In this document: one piece after another, positions 16,859-26,175 of the stretch
Layout of the letters: each line of letters starts with the position of its first letter
Position numbering within the stretch: the stretch's first letter is position 1
NCBI RefSeq assembly: GCF_003691585.1
Contig: NZ_CP033169.1
Location: forward strand, 1,426,001-1,490,000
DNA length: 64,000 nt
Direction of reading: 5' to 3'
Source of the DNA: Biomaibacter acetigenes
Lineage (GTDB): Bacteria; Bacillota; Thermosediminibacteria; Thermosediminibacterales; Tepidanaerobacteraceae
The notes under the pieces: generated by a model
The model's input: only the letters and a program-made list of their open reading frames with translations
The model's database searches: none
Told to the model about the DNA's origin: nothing
Program-made: the position numbers and the translations under genes

Positions 16859-18118
16859 CTATTTTTTTATCACTTTAAAGCCTACTACCTCGAACCCCTT
16901 TAATAGATGGACAATAACCGAAATAAATAAAACCAGAATGAACAACAATATGAAAACTTCTGTAGAAATCTTGAAAATGGAAATCCAGCTTTCTGAATTA
17001 GGCTGGGGAACGGCGGCAAAAACGGGCATCACAAGTGAATTATAACTATTTATAGGAACAACCATTAAAAGATAAGTTACTATTCCCGCAAGAACGGCAT
17101 GTAAAACCCTGGCAATAATATAAGGGGCTATTCGAATATCGGTATCGCTTACCATGCTTATGACCTGGAAATGAACAGACAATCCGCTCCAGGCAATTAT
17201 GCTACTGGCTATAATAACTCTCTGCACCAGAGGAGCTGTGGCGGCACTGGCCAATTTTGTACCAAGAGTGATTTCGAAGATACCGCTGAGTATGGCAGGA
17301 GAAAGACTTACATCCAATCCTAAAATGTTTAGCATAATGTTTATAACAGGGCATATCATGCTTATAAATCCTGCTACGGTGACTATTCTGATTAAAACAG
17401 AAAAAAGTATGATAAATCCCAGGATAAGGAGCATGGAGTTTATGGAGTCTTTTATACAATCCCCCAGTAATTGGCCAAAAGGCCTGTTATCTTCTTTTCG
17501 TGCCCTTAAAAGTTCACGGGTAGCCTTTAAAAAAATACTCTCGCGTTTATTTATGAAAGCCACCGTTGGAGTTATCTCGGCCTTTGGAGCATAAAATCGC
17601 ATGATAATACCCAGCAAAACGGCCGAGATATAATGTGAAATGGCAATTATAGAACCCAGCCTCACGTCATTGAACATTCCCACCGCCACTGCTCCCACCA
17701 TGAAAAGAGGATCGGCGGTGTTTGTAAACGACATAAGGCGTTCGGCTTCCCGGGCATTACATAGTTTTCTTTTTACCAGTTTACCTGTTAGCATTGCACC
17801 CACCGGATACCCGCTGGCCAGGCCCATAGCCATAACAAAGGAACCGACTCCCGGTACATTAAAGAGAGGCCGCATAAATGGCTCCAGCAAGACTCCCATA
17901 AAATGAACCACACCCAGGCCCATCAAAAGCTGTGAACCTATAAAAAAAGGCAGCAAAGCCGGGAGAACCACATTGAACCAGACATCAAGCCCCTCAACGG
18001 CAGCATCGAAGGCATCGTCCGGATATCTGACAATTGAAACGGTAATGATTACCGCAACTGCCGGCAGAAGTAGCTGATATAACTTAGAAATTCTTTTTCC
18101 GGATATTTTTAAGCTCAT
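16859..18118 (-). CDS. ylbJ: Sporulation integral membrane protein YlbJ
   Basis: Polytopic nucleoside-recognition-domain (Gate) membrane protein of 419 residues with about 8-10 hydrophobic helices. YlbJ is made in the mother cell under sigma-E and is needed for heat-resistant spores. Typical stretches are VWFNVVLPALLPFFIGSQLL, GLASGYPVGAMLTGKLV and SFTNTADPLFMVGAVAVGMF. It is transcribed against its neighbours, and its stop codon abuts the stop of the coiled-coil gene. The start codon lies behind GGGAGGCC read on the minus strand. Confidence 0.93.
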   Translation of the reverse strand: MSLKISGKRISKLYQLLLPAVAVIITVSIVRYPDDAFDAAVEGLDVWFNVVLPALLPFFIGSQLLMGLGVVHFMGVLLEPFMRPLFNVPGVGSFVMAMGLASGYPVGAMLTGKLVKRKLCNAREAERLMSFTNTADPLFMVGAVAVGMFNDVRLGSIIAISHYISAVLLGIIMRFYAPKAEITPTVAFINKRESIFLKATRELLRARKEDNRPFGQLLGDCIKDSINSMLLILGFIILFSVLIRIVTVAGFISMICPVINIMLNILGLDVSLSPAILSGIFEITLGTKLASAATAPLVQRVIIASSIIAWSGLSVHFQVISMVSDTDIRIAPYIIARVLHAVLAGIVTYLLMVVPINSYNSLVMPVFAAVPQPNSESWISIFKISTEVFILLFILVLFISVIVHLLKGFEVVGFKVIKK

Positions 18119-18211
18119 ATTTTAGGCCTCCCAAGTGTAATTTTCTTTTATTTTTATATATAATATATATTGCTGAGAAGGACTTAATATTCTTATGAGG
18201 TGAGTGTCCCG

Positions 18212-19000
18212 ATGCAAAGACCGGTGGTAGGTTTGGCGCTTGGCTCCGGTGCAGCAAAAGGTTATGCCCATATCGGGGTGTTACAGGTGTTTGAGCGGGA
18301 GAAAATACCGGTGGATCTGATAGTGGGTTCAAGTATAGGAAGCTTGATAGGGGCTCTTTATGCGTCAGGCATAAATCCTGTTTTGCTGGAACGTCTGGCC
18401 TATCAGATACGAAGGAGGCATTGGGTGGACATTTCCGTTCCCAAAAAGGGCCTTATTGCCGGCAATAAGATCGAAACAATTTTAAAATTACTCACAAAGA
18501 ATATGGATTTTGAACAGCTTAAGATTCCGCTTGGAGTAATGGCCACAGATCTTTGCTCCAAAAAAAGTATATTAATAAAGGAGGGCAATGTAGCATCGGC
18601 GGTGAAGGCCAGTATAGCTATACCGGGAATATTCTGCCCTGTGGAGGTAGGGGGTAAAATCCTGGTGGATGGAGGAGTGCTGGAAAGGGTTCCAGGAAGC
18701 CAGGCCAGAATGATGGGGGCTGAACTTGTGATAGGAGTTGAACTGGGTTTTGGTAACTATTCACCCCCAAAAAATATTTATGATATACTCATTCAAACTT
18801 TTGATGTGATGGGAAGGGAAATACAGACATTGAAACAATATGATTGCGACGTTTTGATTACCCCTGAACTTTCCGATGTGGACGGCCTTGCTTTTAACCA
18901 GGTTGAAAAATGTATTTGTGAAGGCCGTAAGGCTGCAGAAAAAGCCCTCCCCCAGATTTTGAAATATTTGAGAAAGAAGGTTGGCGCCCTTGAAAAGTAG
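18212..19000 (+). CDS. Patatin-like phospholipase (YlbK/RssA family)
   Basis: Serine lipid acyl hydrolase of the patatin fold with a Ser-Asp dyad. The oxyanion loop is GLALGSGAAKGYAHIGV, the nucleophile elbow GSSIGSLIGALYASG (Ser at about residue 41) and the Asp in VDGGVLERVPG (about 154). About 262 residues, the usual short bacterial length. ATG at 18212 is 8 bases behind GAGGTGA. It is divergent from ylbJ and overlaps the PDZ-Lon gene downstream, the ylbK-ylbL order of B. subtilis. A second patatin is encoded at 50096. Confidence 0.93.
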   Translation: MQRPVVGLALGSGAAKGYAHIGVLQVFEREKIPVDLIVGSSIGSLIGALYASGINPVLLERLAYQIRRRHWVDISVPKKGLIAGNKIETILKLLTKNMDFEQLKIPLGVMATDLCSKKSILIKEGNVASAVKASIAIPGIFCPVEVGGKILVDGGVLERVPGSQARMMGAELVIGVELGFGNYSPPKNIYDILIQTFDVMGREIQTLKQYDCDVLITPELSDVDGLAFNQVEKCICEGRKAAEKALPQILKYLRKKVGALEK

Positions 19001-19997
19001 TTTTTTAAAACGGTATTTGCGTACAATCATTATCATAGCTATAGCACTTGTAGCATTAAATTACTATTTGAGTAAAAATTATACTATAATCGCCCCCGGT
19101 ATAACGGTGGATTTGAAAAATATTATTACGGTGGAAAACGGTTCAAAAAATGAAAAGGGTTCTTTTTTTTTAACGACGGTATCCAGCAGGTCATTAGATT
19201 TACCTCTTTTAATTATTGCTGCGGTGGATCCATATATAAATATTGAAAAAAAAGAACAGATGATACCACCCGGCTGGGACATGAAAAAATATATGGAATA
19301 CATGAAGAGATGGATGGAAGAAAGCCAGAAAATCGCAGAGGTAGTGGCGCTGAAAAAGGCGGGCTACAGCCCTGAAATCCGGGGAGACGGGGCCCAGGTG
19401 GTGGAAATTATGCCCGAAAGCCCCGCTAAAAATAAGATTTTTCCGGGAGACATCATTAAAAAAGTTGATGGTGAAAAAGTCAACCTGGCGGATGAAATGG
19501 TAAAAAAAGTAACGGCTCATAAAATTGGTGAAAATGTAGCTCTTGAAGTTGAAAGAAAGGGTAAAATTCTCGAAATAACGGTGCCGACCATGGAAAGCGG
19601 CAGTGAAAAAGGCAAAGCCGTTATTGGAGTATATATAACCACTCTGAACTGGAAACCCATCCTGCCCCTAAATATCAAGATTGATACCGGAGAAATTGGC
19701 GGTCCTTCAGCTGGAAGCATGTTTGCGCTGGAGATATTAAACCAGCTCTCCCCTGAAGACCTTACAAAAGGCAAAAAGATTGCAGGCACAGGGACCATCA
19801 GTCTCAACGGGGATATAGGGGAGATAGGTGGTATACAGCAAAAAGTTGTGGCTGCCCACCGGGATGGAGCCGAGATATTTTTTGCCCCGGAAAAAAATGC
19901 AAAAGATGCGATGGAAGCAGCCAAAAAACTTGGTATAAAGGTGGTTTCTGTAAAAAAGCTTGATGATATCCTGGATTATCTTTCAAAATTAAAATGA
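18990..19997 (+). CDS. ylbL: PDZ-containing Lon-type (S16) serine protease YlbL
   Basis: Membrane-anchored protease of about 335 residues. One N-terminal membrane helix (about residues 8-25) is followed by a PDZ domain (about 125-200; VVEIMPESPAKNKIFPGD). The Lon proteolytic domain has the catalytic Ser in GGPSAGSMFALE (about 246) and the Lys in GIQQKVVAAHRDGAE. There is no ATPase domain. TTG at 18990 lies 9 bases behind GAAGG within the end of the patatin gene. It converges on tmcAL, and the two coding regions overlap by 9 bases tail to tail. Confidence 0.93.
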   Translation: MKSSFLKRYLRTIIIIAIALVALNYYLSKNYTIIAPGITVDLKNIITVENGSKNEKGSFFLTTVSSRSLDLPLLIIAAVDPYINIEKKEQMIPPGWDMKKYMEYMKRWMEESQKIAEVVALKKAGYSPEIRGDGAQVVEIMPESPAKNKIFPGDIIKKVDGEKVNLADEMVKKVTAHKIGENVALEVERKGKILEITVPTMESGSEKGKAVIGVYITTLNWKPILPLNIKIDTGEIGGPSAGSMFALEILNQLSPEDLTKGKKIAGTGTISLNGDIGEIGGIQQKVVAAHRDGAEIFFAPEKNAKDAMEAAKKLGIKVVSVKKLDDILDYLSKLK

Positions 19998-21236
19998 AAT
20001 AACCCTTCGGGTAAAATCCGAGCCGCCTTTTCTGAGGGACTGGTTTTTAAAGGCAAGGGCATATATGTCCGATGAAAGAAGGTCTATCTCAAACATTTGC
20101 CGTGCATAGTACTCCAGGTCTTTATATTCCGAAGCTCTGGTTATAATCGGGTTTGAAGACCTGGTTTTTATTTGTTTCAAAATATATGAACCCTTAGAAG
20201 TAAATCCGAGAATTCTAAAATACAGGGGATTTCTGGTGGAAACAATATCCTTTTTTATATTCAGCAAAATGTGAATCAGGATTCTGTTGATTTTGGTTTC
20301 GGGATACCGCCTGGTTTTTGTTTGAAGTATGAGCTGTTCTATATTTTCGCTGTTTTTTGCGGCTGCTATTAGTCTATTTTCTAAACCCTCGCTAATATCG
20401 AAAAAAGCACTCAAATCCTGTTTTGGCATGCGGCGCAGAACATAAAGAATCATTGTTTCAAAGTCTTTCAAGAACACAGGGCCTCGGCCTGAGTCAATTT
20501 CTTTCCTTATGGTTCTAAAACAAAAATCAGGCATATTTTTTGCAAGCGTATCCCACTGTTGTGGTTTATTGTCCCGGAAGGCTTTCCTAATAGCAGATGC
20601 GCTAGAATAAAACCCGGTCAGATTTTGTTCATTGTAACCTCCACCTTTTCTTATGACAGGAAAGAGGGAAAAGTCTGCTTTTATTTTAATAATAGCTTTT
20701 ATGTACTCCAGGGCAAGTATGGAATTGGGCATTTTTAGCATCTTAGATATAGCTTCCATGTCATACCCGCAGCTGTGTGATGTTAAAAATTCTTCTATTG
20801 CTTTTTGCCTGGCTAGAGGAAAAGATATACCTTGCTTAAGATTTTTTTTAATCATCTCTTTTAGAAGAACAGGTTCCTGGGCCAGGAGCTTACCGAGGGC
20901 AAAAAATTCCCTTTCGTGGTACTGCTCTATACCGAAACTGAGTATATTGACCACTCTCGTTTGATAAAGAAGCCTTACGGCACTTTCTGCAAAAATTTCC
21001 GCAGTGGCTGTAGAGAAGCATACAGGCAGTTCTATAACAAGGTCCGCACCGGCATTTAATGCCATTTCAGCCCTGGCCCATTTGTCAAAGATGGCAGGCT
21101 CGCCTCTCTGGACAAAATTTCCACTCATAACACACACAACACCATCCGGCTTTAACTGCGATTTTATTTGATTAAGATGGTATAAATGCCCGTTGTGCAG
21201 GGGGTTATATTCAGCGATTACTCCAACAATATTCAT
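19989..21236 (-). CDS. tmcAL: tRNA(Met) cytidine acetate ligase TmcAL (YlbM)
   Basis: Makes N4-acetylcytidine at the wobble base of elongator tRNA(Met), using acetate and ATP. Nucleotidyltransferase-like N-terminus MNIVGVIAEYNPLHNGH with the HxGH-like motif, followed by MSGNFVQRGEPAIFDKWARA. 415 residues, full length. It is transcribed opposite to ylbL, as in many Clostridia. The gene upstream on the other strand is pta, and 211 bases lie between the two starts. The acetate link with pta-ackA next door may be coincidence. Confidence 0.95.
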   Translation of the reverse strand: MNIVGVIAEYNPLHNGHLYHLNQIKSQLKPDGVVCVMSGNFVQRGEPAIFDKWARAEMALNAGADLVIELPVCFSTATAEIFAESAVRLLYQTRVVNILSFGIEQYHEREFFALGKLLAQEPVLLKEMIKKNLKQGISFPLARQKAIEEFLTSHSCGYDMEAISKMLKMPNSILALEYIKAIIKIKADFSLFPVIRKGGGYNEQNLTGFYSSASAIRKAFRDNKPQQWDTLAKNMPDFCFRTIRKEIDSGRGPVFLKDFETMILYVLRRMPKQDLSAFFDISEGLENRLIAAAKNSENIEQLILQTKTRRYPETKINRILIHILLNIKKDIVSTRNPLYFRILGFTSKGSYILKQIKTRSSNPIITRASEYKDLEYYARQMFEIDLLSSDIYALAFKNQSLRKGGSDFTRRVISF

Positions 21237-21447
21237 ACACTATCCTCCAAACTTTAAATTTAATCTATTATATAACAAAAAAAAATTTTTATTAAGAAGG
21301 AAATTTGTATTTTATATCGAAATTCTCTTTTTGTGTTATACGCGCTGGTTTTTTGGGGGTATTTTGTATCGCATAAATAAAATTGTGGAACAAAAACTAA
21401 CAAAAGAACGTAAAAAAATAAATTTATTTAAAGAGAGGAGATTAAAC

Positions 21448-22443
21448 ATGGATTTGATTGAAAAAATCAGGCAGCGTGCCAGGGGCACCAATAAGACCAT
21501 TGTTCTTGCCGAAGGCATCGATGAGCGAACCCTTAAAGCGGCTGAGGTTATTAAAAAGGAGAATATAGCAAAGACCATTCTGCTGGGAAACGAAAAAAAG
21601 ATTAAAGAGCAGGCAGAAGGAAAATATGATATTTCGGGCATTGAAATTATTGACCCTCAAACATCTCCCAAAACCCAGGAATATGCATCCCTTTTATATG
21701 AACTAAGAAAGCAAAAGGGTATGACAATTGAAAAAGCGACCGAATTGGCCAGGGATCCCATATGGTATGGAACACTGATGGTTAAGAGCAAGGATGTGGA
21801 TGGCATGGTGGCAGGTGCCATAACAGCCACTGCAGACCTCTTTAGACCGGCTTTTCAAATCATCAAGACAGCTCCGGGAATAGGCGTGGTGTCCAGCGCG
21901 TTTATCATGATAGTGCCGGACTGTGAATATGGCTCCAATGGCATAATGCTCTTTGCCGACTGTGCCATTAATCCCAACCCGAATGCACAGCAGCTTGCCG
22001 AAATCGCTATTTCTTCGGCAAAGACATGGAAAGCCTTGATGGACGATGACCCCAGAATAGCTATGCTCTCATTTTCAACAAAGGGCAGTGCCCAGCATGA
22101 AATGGTGGACAAGGTGATAGAAGCCACACGCATCGTTAAAGAAAAGGCCCCCGATTTAATGGTGGACGGTGAACTTCAGGCGGATGCGGCTCTGGTTCCT
22201 AAAGTGGCTAAAACCAAGGCTCCCGATAGCAAAATAGCAGGCCATGCTAACATCATGATATTCCCTGAATTGGAAGCGGGAAATATCGGATATAAACTGG
22301 TGCAGCGCCTGGCCAAAGCTGAAGCGGTAGGTCCCATCAGCCAGGGTTTGGCCATGCCCATAAATGACCTGTCCCGCGGATGCAGTGCTGAAGATATCGT
22401 GAATGTGGTTGCAATTACAGCGCTGCAGGCAAGCAATATGTAA
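21448..22443 (+). CDS. pta: Phosphate acetyltransferase
   Basis: Converts acetyl-CoA and phosphate to acetyl phosphate, which AckA uses to make ATP; this is the main energy-conserving step of acetate fermentation. The 331-residue single-domain form begins MDLIEKIRQRARGTNKTIVLAEG. It carries DVDGMVAGAITATADLFRPA and, near the C-terminus, PISQGLAMPINDLSRGC. ATG at 21448 lies 8 bases behind GAGAGGAG; the open frame reaching back to 21193 is non-coding in composition. ackA follows at 44 bases. Confidence 0.97.
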   Translation: MDLIEKIRQRARGTNKTIVLAEGIDERTLKAAEVIKKENIAKTILLGNEKKIKEQAEGKYDISGIEIIDPQTSPKTQEYASLLYELRKQKGMTIEKATELARDPIWYGTLMVKSKDVDGMVAGAITATADLFRPAFQIIKTAPGIGVVSSAFIMIVPDCEYGSNGIMLFADCAINPNPNAQQLAEIAISSAKTWKALMDDDPRIAMLSFSTKGSAQHEMVDKVIEATRIVKEKAPDLMVDGELQADAALVPKVAKTKAPDSKIAGHANIMIFPELEAGNIGYKLVQRLAKAEAVGPISQGLAMPINDLSRGCSAEDIVNVVAITALQASNM

Positions 22444-22486
22444 TCAATTATAAAATATTATAAAATATAAAAAGGGAGGTTTTCAC

Positions 22487-23677
22487 TTGAAAGTTCTGGT
22501 TATAAATTGCGGCAGTTCATCACTGAAATACCAGTTATTCAATATGGAAAATCAATCGGTGCTGGCAAAGGGCATTGTAGAAAGAATAGGCCTGGAAGGT
22601 GGCATGCTCAAGCATCAGCCTGCCAATAAAGACAAAGTGGAGATATCCGAAAATATTCCCAATCACAAAGTCGCGGTCAAAATGATGCTGGATGCCCTGC
22701 TGGACAAAAAACACGGGGTTCTGGAAAATATATCGGAAATATCGGCGGTAGGACACAGGGTTGCTCATGGGGGTGAAAAATTTGCAAGACCGGTATTGAT
22801 AAATGATGCGATACTTGAAGGATTAAAGGAATGTATTCCATTAGCACCTCTTCATAACCCGGCCAATGTACTGGGTATAGAAGCGGTACGTCAGATACTG
22901 CCGGAAACGCCGATGGCGGCAATATTTGATACGGCATTTCATCAAACAATTCCGGAACATGCTTATATATATGGAATTCCTTATGAGTTATATAAGAAAT
23001 ATTCAATAAGAAGATACGGTTTTCATGGTACATCCCATCGATACGTTTCTATGCAAGTCGCACGATTTTTGGGGAAACCTATAGAAGACTTGAAAATTGT
23101 TACCCTTCACTTGGGGAATGGATCAAGTATATCTGCCGTAAAAAACGGCAAGTCTATAGAAAACAGCATGGGCTTTACTCCGTTAGAAGGGATAGTTATG
23201 GGTACCCGTTGTGGGAGCATAGACCCTTCTATAGTGTTTTTCCTTATGGAAAAGGAAGGAATATCTCTGGATAAGATAAATGATTATTTAAATAAGAAGT
23301 GCGGAGTGCTGGGGATTTCGGGCGTCAGCAGCGACTTTAGGGATTTAGAGGATGCAGCGGCTGCGGGAAATACCAGAGCGAAATTGGCCCTGGACGTATT
23401 CGCATATCAGGCTAAAAAATATATCGGTTCCTATGCCGCAGCCATGAATGGACTGGATGCCATTGTGTTTACCGGAGGCATCGGTGAAAATTCCATAAGC
23501 ATACGCAGGATGATTTGTGATGAAATGGACTATTTTGGTATAAAAATTGATGATGCCAAAAACAATGTAAGAGGAAAAGAGGCTGATATTTCTGCGGATG
23601 GTAGCAAAACCCGTGTTCTCGTCATTCCCACCAATGAAGAATTGATGATAGCCCTTGATACGGTTTCTCTTATATAA
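22487..23677 (+). CDS. ackA: Acetate kinase
   Basis: Makes acetate and ATP from acetyl phosphate and ADP. Member of the acetate/sugar kinase fold, 396 residues. [18 protein letters not shown] at the N-terminus, [10 protein letters not shown], the [11 protein letters not shown] loop, [14 protein letters not shown] and FTGGIGENS are all present. TTG at 22487 is 8 bases behind GGGAGG. With pta it forms the acetate pathway; the pair probably shares one message. The yceD promoter begins just behind its stop codon. Confidence 0.97.
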   Translation: MKVLVINCGSSSLKYQLFNMENQSVLAKGIVERIGLEGGMLKHQPANKDKVEISENIPNHKVAVKMMLDALLDKKHGVLENISEISAVGHRVAHGGEKFARPVLINDAILEGLKECIPLAPLHNPANVLGIEAVRQILPETPMAAIFDTAFHQTIPEHAYIYGIPYELYKKYSIRRYGFHGTSHRYVSMQVARFLGKPIEDLKIVTLHLGNGSSISAVKNGKSIENSMGFTPLEGIVMGTRCGSIDPSIVFFLMEKEGISLDKINDYLNKKCGVLGISGVSSDFRDLEDAAAAGNTRAKLALDVFAYQAKKYIGSYAAAMNGLDAIVFTGGIGENSISIRRMICDEMDYFGIKIDDAKNNVRGKEADISADGSKTRVLVIPTNEELMIALDTVSLI

Positions 23678-23682
23678 TTTTC

Positions 23683-23711
23683 TTGACATAAAGAAAATGT
23701 GTCTATATAAT
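23683..23711 (+). promoter_or_regulatory. Consensus sigma-A promoter of yceD-rpmF
   Basis: Perfect TTGACA (23683-23688), 17 bases, perfect TATAAT (23706-23711), 28 bases before the yceD start codon. Confidence 0.9.
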
Positions 23712-23739
23712 AATTGTTAGTGTTTTGAGGTGAATCCAA

Positions 23740-24246
23740 GTGAGGCTATCTCTAGCAAGAGTAAAACAATCCGAGGGCAATGTCCTGGATTTCAAGTTTG
23801 AGGAAAATATCAGGCAGATCAAGGTTAAGCAAGAAGATTTGAACTTTGCCGAACCGGTAAGGGTGGAAGGCAGAGTGGAGAATATCGGAGATAGGATTTT
23901 AGAGGTCCAGGGTTCGATAAAAACTTCTGTGGAAGATTCTTGCTATAGATGCCTTGCAAAAATCCGGGTGAATCTAAACATAAGTTTTTGTTTTAAATTT
24001 AGTGATGTTCCCATTGAATTCGACGAAGAGGAAATAATCCCATTTTCAGGAGATGAAATTGAACTTCGGCCATATATATTAAATGAGATTATACTTAACT
24101 GGCCGGGTCAAATACTCTGCAAACCCGATTGTAAGGGAATATGTCCTCACTGCGGCGCCAATTTGAACATAACCGCGTGCCACTGTAAGGATGAGGAGAT
24201 AGATCCCCGTTTGTCGGTCTTAAAACAATTTCTGGAAAGGGACTAG
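23740..24246 (+). CDS. yceD: DUF177 (YceD) protein with zinc-type cysteines
   Basis: YceD/DUF177 family protein of 168 residues; the family is linked to 23S rRNA accumulation and always lies before rpmF. Cysteines CYRC (about residue 68) and the C-terminal CKPDCKGICPHCGANLN with CHC probably bind zinc. GTG at 23740 lies 10 bases behind GAGGTG. It is expressed from the consensus promoter at 23683 and co-transcribed with rpmF, 18 bases downstream. Confidence 0.93.
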   Translation: MRLSLARVKQSEGNVLDFKFEENIRQIKVKQEDLNFAEPVRVEGRVENIGDRILEVQGSIKTSVEDSCYRCLAKIRVNLNISFCFKFSDVPIEFDEEEIIPFSGDEIELRPYILNEIILNWPGQILCKPDCKGICPHCGANLNITACHCKDEEIDPRLSVLKQFLERD

Positions 24247-24264
24247 AATCGAGGAGGTGCAAGA

Positions 24265-24447
24265 ATGGCCAATCCAAAACACAGGACATCCAAATCCAGA
24301 AGGGATATGAGAAGAAGCCAATGGAAGTTGGCCGCTCCGGCTTTTGCGGAGTGTCCCCAGTGCCACCAGCCTAAGCTGCCCCATCGGGTATGCCCCAACT
24401 GTGGTTATTACAAAAATCGCGAGGTATTGAAAGTCGAAGCCGAATAA
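24265..24447 (+). CDS. rpmF: 50S ribosomal protein L32
   Basis: Ribosomal protein of 60 residues, N-terminus MANPKHRTSKSRRDMRRSQW, with a zinc ribbon CPQC...CPNC (C+ form). ATG behind GGAGGTG. It is the end of the yceD-rpmF unit and is followed by an intrinsic terminator. Its location before the lipid synthesis genes is conserved widely in bacteria. Confidence 0.97.
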   Translation: MANPKHRTSKSRRDMRRSQWKLAAPAFAECPQCHQPKLPHRVCPNCGYYKNREVLKVEAE

Positions 24448-24452
24448 ATTTT

Positions 24453-24490
24453 AAACCCCTGCTTGAATGAAAGCAGGGGTTTTGATTTTT
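24453..24490 (+). terminator. Intrinsic terminator after rpmF
   Basis: AAACCCCTGCTT (24453-24464) pairs perfectly with AAGCAGGGGTTT (24471-24482), followed by TGATTTTT. Confidence 0.88.
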
Positions 24491-24525
24491 AAACCCGGTG
24501 CATTTAAAAAACTTCTGGTGAAATA

Positions 24526-24558
24526 TTGATTTTATGGTAAAAGTATTATATACTTTTA
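24526..24558 (+). promoter_or_regulatory. fapR promoter with overlapping FapR operator
   Basis: Promoter TTGATT (24526-24531), 17 bases, TATACT (24549-24554). The -10 lies within a perfect inverted repeat, TAAAAGTA-TTATA-TACTTTTA (24538-24558). Its AGTA-N5-TACT core matches the shape of the known FapR operator TTAGTA-N5-TACTAA. This indicates self-regulation of the lipid operon, relieved by malonyl-CoA. Confidence 0.75.
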
Positions 24559-24600
24559 ATAGCTGCTCTTAAAAGCAAGTATTGTTTTGGGGTGATTATA

Positions 24601-25176
24601 TTGACGAAAAAAGGGTTATCAAAAAAAGAAAGACAGGAGCGCCTTAAGCAAATCCTCAGCGATGACCCTTTTTTAAACGATGAAGAACTGGCTGAAAAGT
24701 TTCAGGTCAGCATACAGACTATAAGACTGGATAGGATGGAACTCAAACTGCCCGAACTTAGAGAGAGGATTAGAAGCGTGGCCAGGCAAAACTATTCCAA
24801 AGTTCGTTCTATTGATGTAAAGGAAATAATAGGCGAACTTGTGGACCTGGAACTTGATAAAAGAGGAATATCCATCCTGGAAACAACTCAGGATATGACT
24901 TTTGGTAAAACAAGAGTTATACGTGGAGATATAATTTTTGCCCAGGCCAATTCCCTGGCTATAGCAGTAATCGACGCCAATGTGGCTTTGACGGGAGTGG
25001 CTAACATAAAATACAAGCTGCCGGTATATGCGGGGCAAAAGCTGGTGGCTAAAGCTGAAGTGACCAGGGTCAGGGGAAATAAAAAATTCGTTTTTGTCAG
25101 GATCTTTGTAAAGCAGAAGGAAGTTTTTAGAGGCAAATTTATACTGGTATCACTTGATGATGAGGTGAAACAATGA
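24601..25176 (+). CDS. fapR: Fatty acid and phospholipid synthesis repressor FapR
   Basis: Transcription repressor of lipid synthesis that releases DNA when it binds malonyl-CoA or malonyl-ACP. N-terminal helix-turn-helix, about residues 8-60 ([22 protein letters not shown]). C-terminal hot-dog domain, about 75-190, with [20 protein letters not shown]. 191 residues. TTG at 24601 is chosen because GGGGTG lies at the right spacing; GTG at 24592 is in frame. It heads the plsX-fab operon and overlaps plsX by 4 bases. Confidence 0.95.
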   Translation: MTKKGLSKKERQERLKQILSDDPFLNDEELAEKFQVSIQTIRLDRMELKLPELRERIRSVARQNYSKVRSIDVKEIIGELVDLELDKRGISILETTQDMTFGKTRVIRGDIIFAQANSLAIAVIDANVALTGVANIKYKLPVYAGQKLVAKAEVTRVRGNKKFVFVRIFVKQKEVFRGKFILVSLDDEVKQ

Positions 25177-26174
25177 AAATCATAGTAGATGCCATGGGCG
25201 GGGACAATGCTCCTAGGGAAACGGTGCTGGGGGCTGTTAAAGCCTGTGAGGAAACAGGTATAAAGATTATTCTGATAGGAAGAAGTCAAGAAATCGAGCC
25301 CCTTCTCAATGAGAAAAACAGCAAAAATATTGAAGTGGTAGATGCCCAGGAAGTTATAACTAATGAGGAATCACCCGTTACCGCCATCAGAAGGAAAAAA
25401 GAGTCGTCCATAGTAAAAGGCCTTGGCTTATTAAAGGAAAAAAAGGCCGATGCCATGGTATCGGCGGGCAGCACCGGAGCTTTGATGGCCGGTGGTTTAT
25501 TTATCCTTGGACGCTTTGAGGGGGTCGACCGTCCTGCCATCGCAGTTGTGATTCCCTCAAAAAAAGATCCGGTACTGCTTTTAGATATAGGTGCCAATAG
25601 TGAGGTAAAGCCCAATAACCTTGTTCAGTTTGCATTAATGGGCAGCATTTACGCCAGAGAAGTGTTGAAAAGAAAAGATCCCAGGGTAGGCCTATTAAAT
25701 ATAGGCGTGGAAGAGGAAAAGGGCAGTTCAGTTATTAAATCGGCGTACTCTTCACTAAAAATGATTAAAGACATAAATTTTGCAGGGAATATAGAAGCCA
25801 GGGATTTTTTTAATCAAAACGCTGATGTGGTTATTTGTGATGGTTTTACAGGAAATATATTTTTAAAGACCGTGGAAGGTTTCGGAATGTTTATTTTTGA
25901 CAGGTTAAAACAGGAAATCAAGAAAAACATTACATATTCACTGGGAGCTTTATTGCTCATGCCGGCCATGAAAGCAGTAAAATCCAGCCTGGACTATTCG
26001 GAGTATGGAGGTGCGATGTTTTTGGGTCTCAATGGGGTCCTCATAAAATGCCATGGCTCTTCAGATAGAAAAGCTATTTATAATGGAATAAAAGCGGCAA
26101 AAAGATATGCGGAAGCTAATATCAATAATAAATTGAAAAAAAGTCTTGAAATAAACACAGAAGGGAAGATTTGA
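25173..26174 (+). CDS. plsX: Phosphate acyltransferase PlsX
   Basis: Makes acyl-phosphate from acyl-ACP, the donor for PlsY in phosphatidic acid synthesis. It also passes acyl-phosphate from the FakA/FakB kinase to ACP. 333 residues, beginning [28 protein letters not shown] and [14 protein letters not shown] are family motifs. ATG at 25173 overlaps the fapR stop and follows GAGGTG. The fabH start codon is just behind its stop codon. Confidence 0.97.
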   Translation: MKIIVDAMGGDNAPRETVLGAVKACEETGIKIILIGRSQEIEPLLNEKNSKNIEVVDAQEVITNEESPVTAIRRKKESSIVKGLGLLKEKKADAMVSAGSTGALMAGGLFILGRFEGVDRPAIAVVIPSKKDPVLLLDIGANSEVKPNNLVQFALMGSIYAREVLKRKDPRVGLLNIGVEEEKGSSVIKSAYSSLKMIKDINFAGNIEARDFFNQNADVVICDGFTGNIFLKTVEGFGMFIFDRLKQEIKKNITYSLGALLLMPAMKAVKSSLDYSEYGGAMFLGLNGVLIKCHGSSDRKAIYNGIKAAKRYAEANINNKLKKSLEINTEGKI

Positions 26175-26175
26175 C

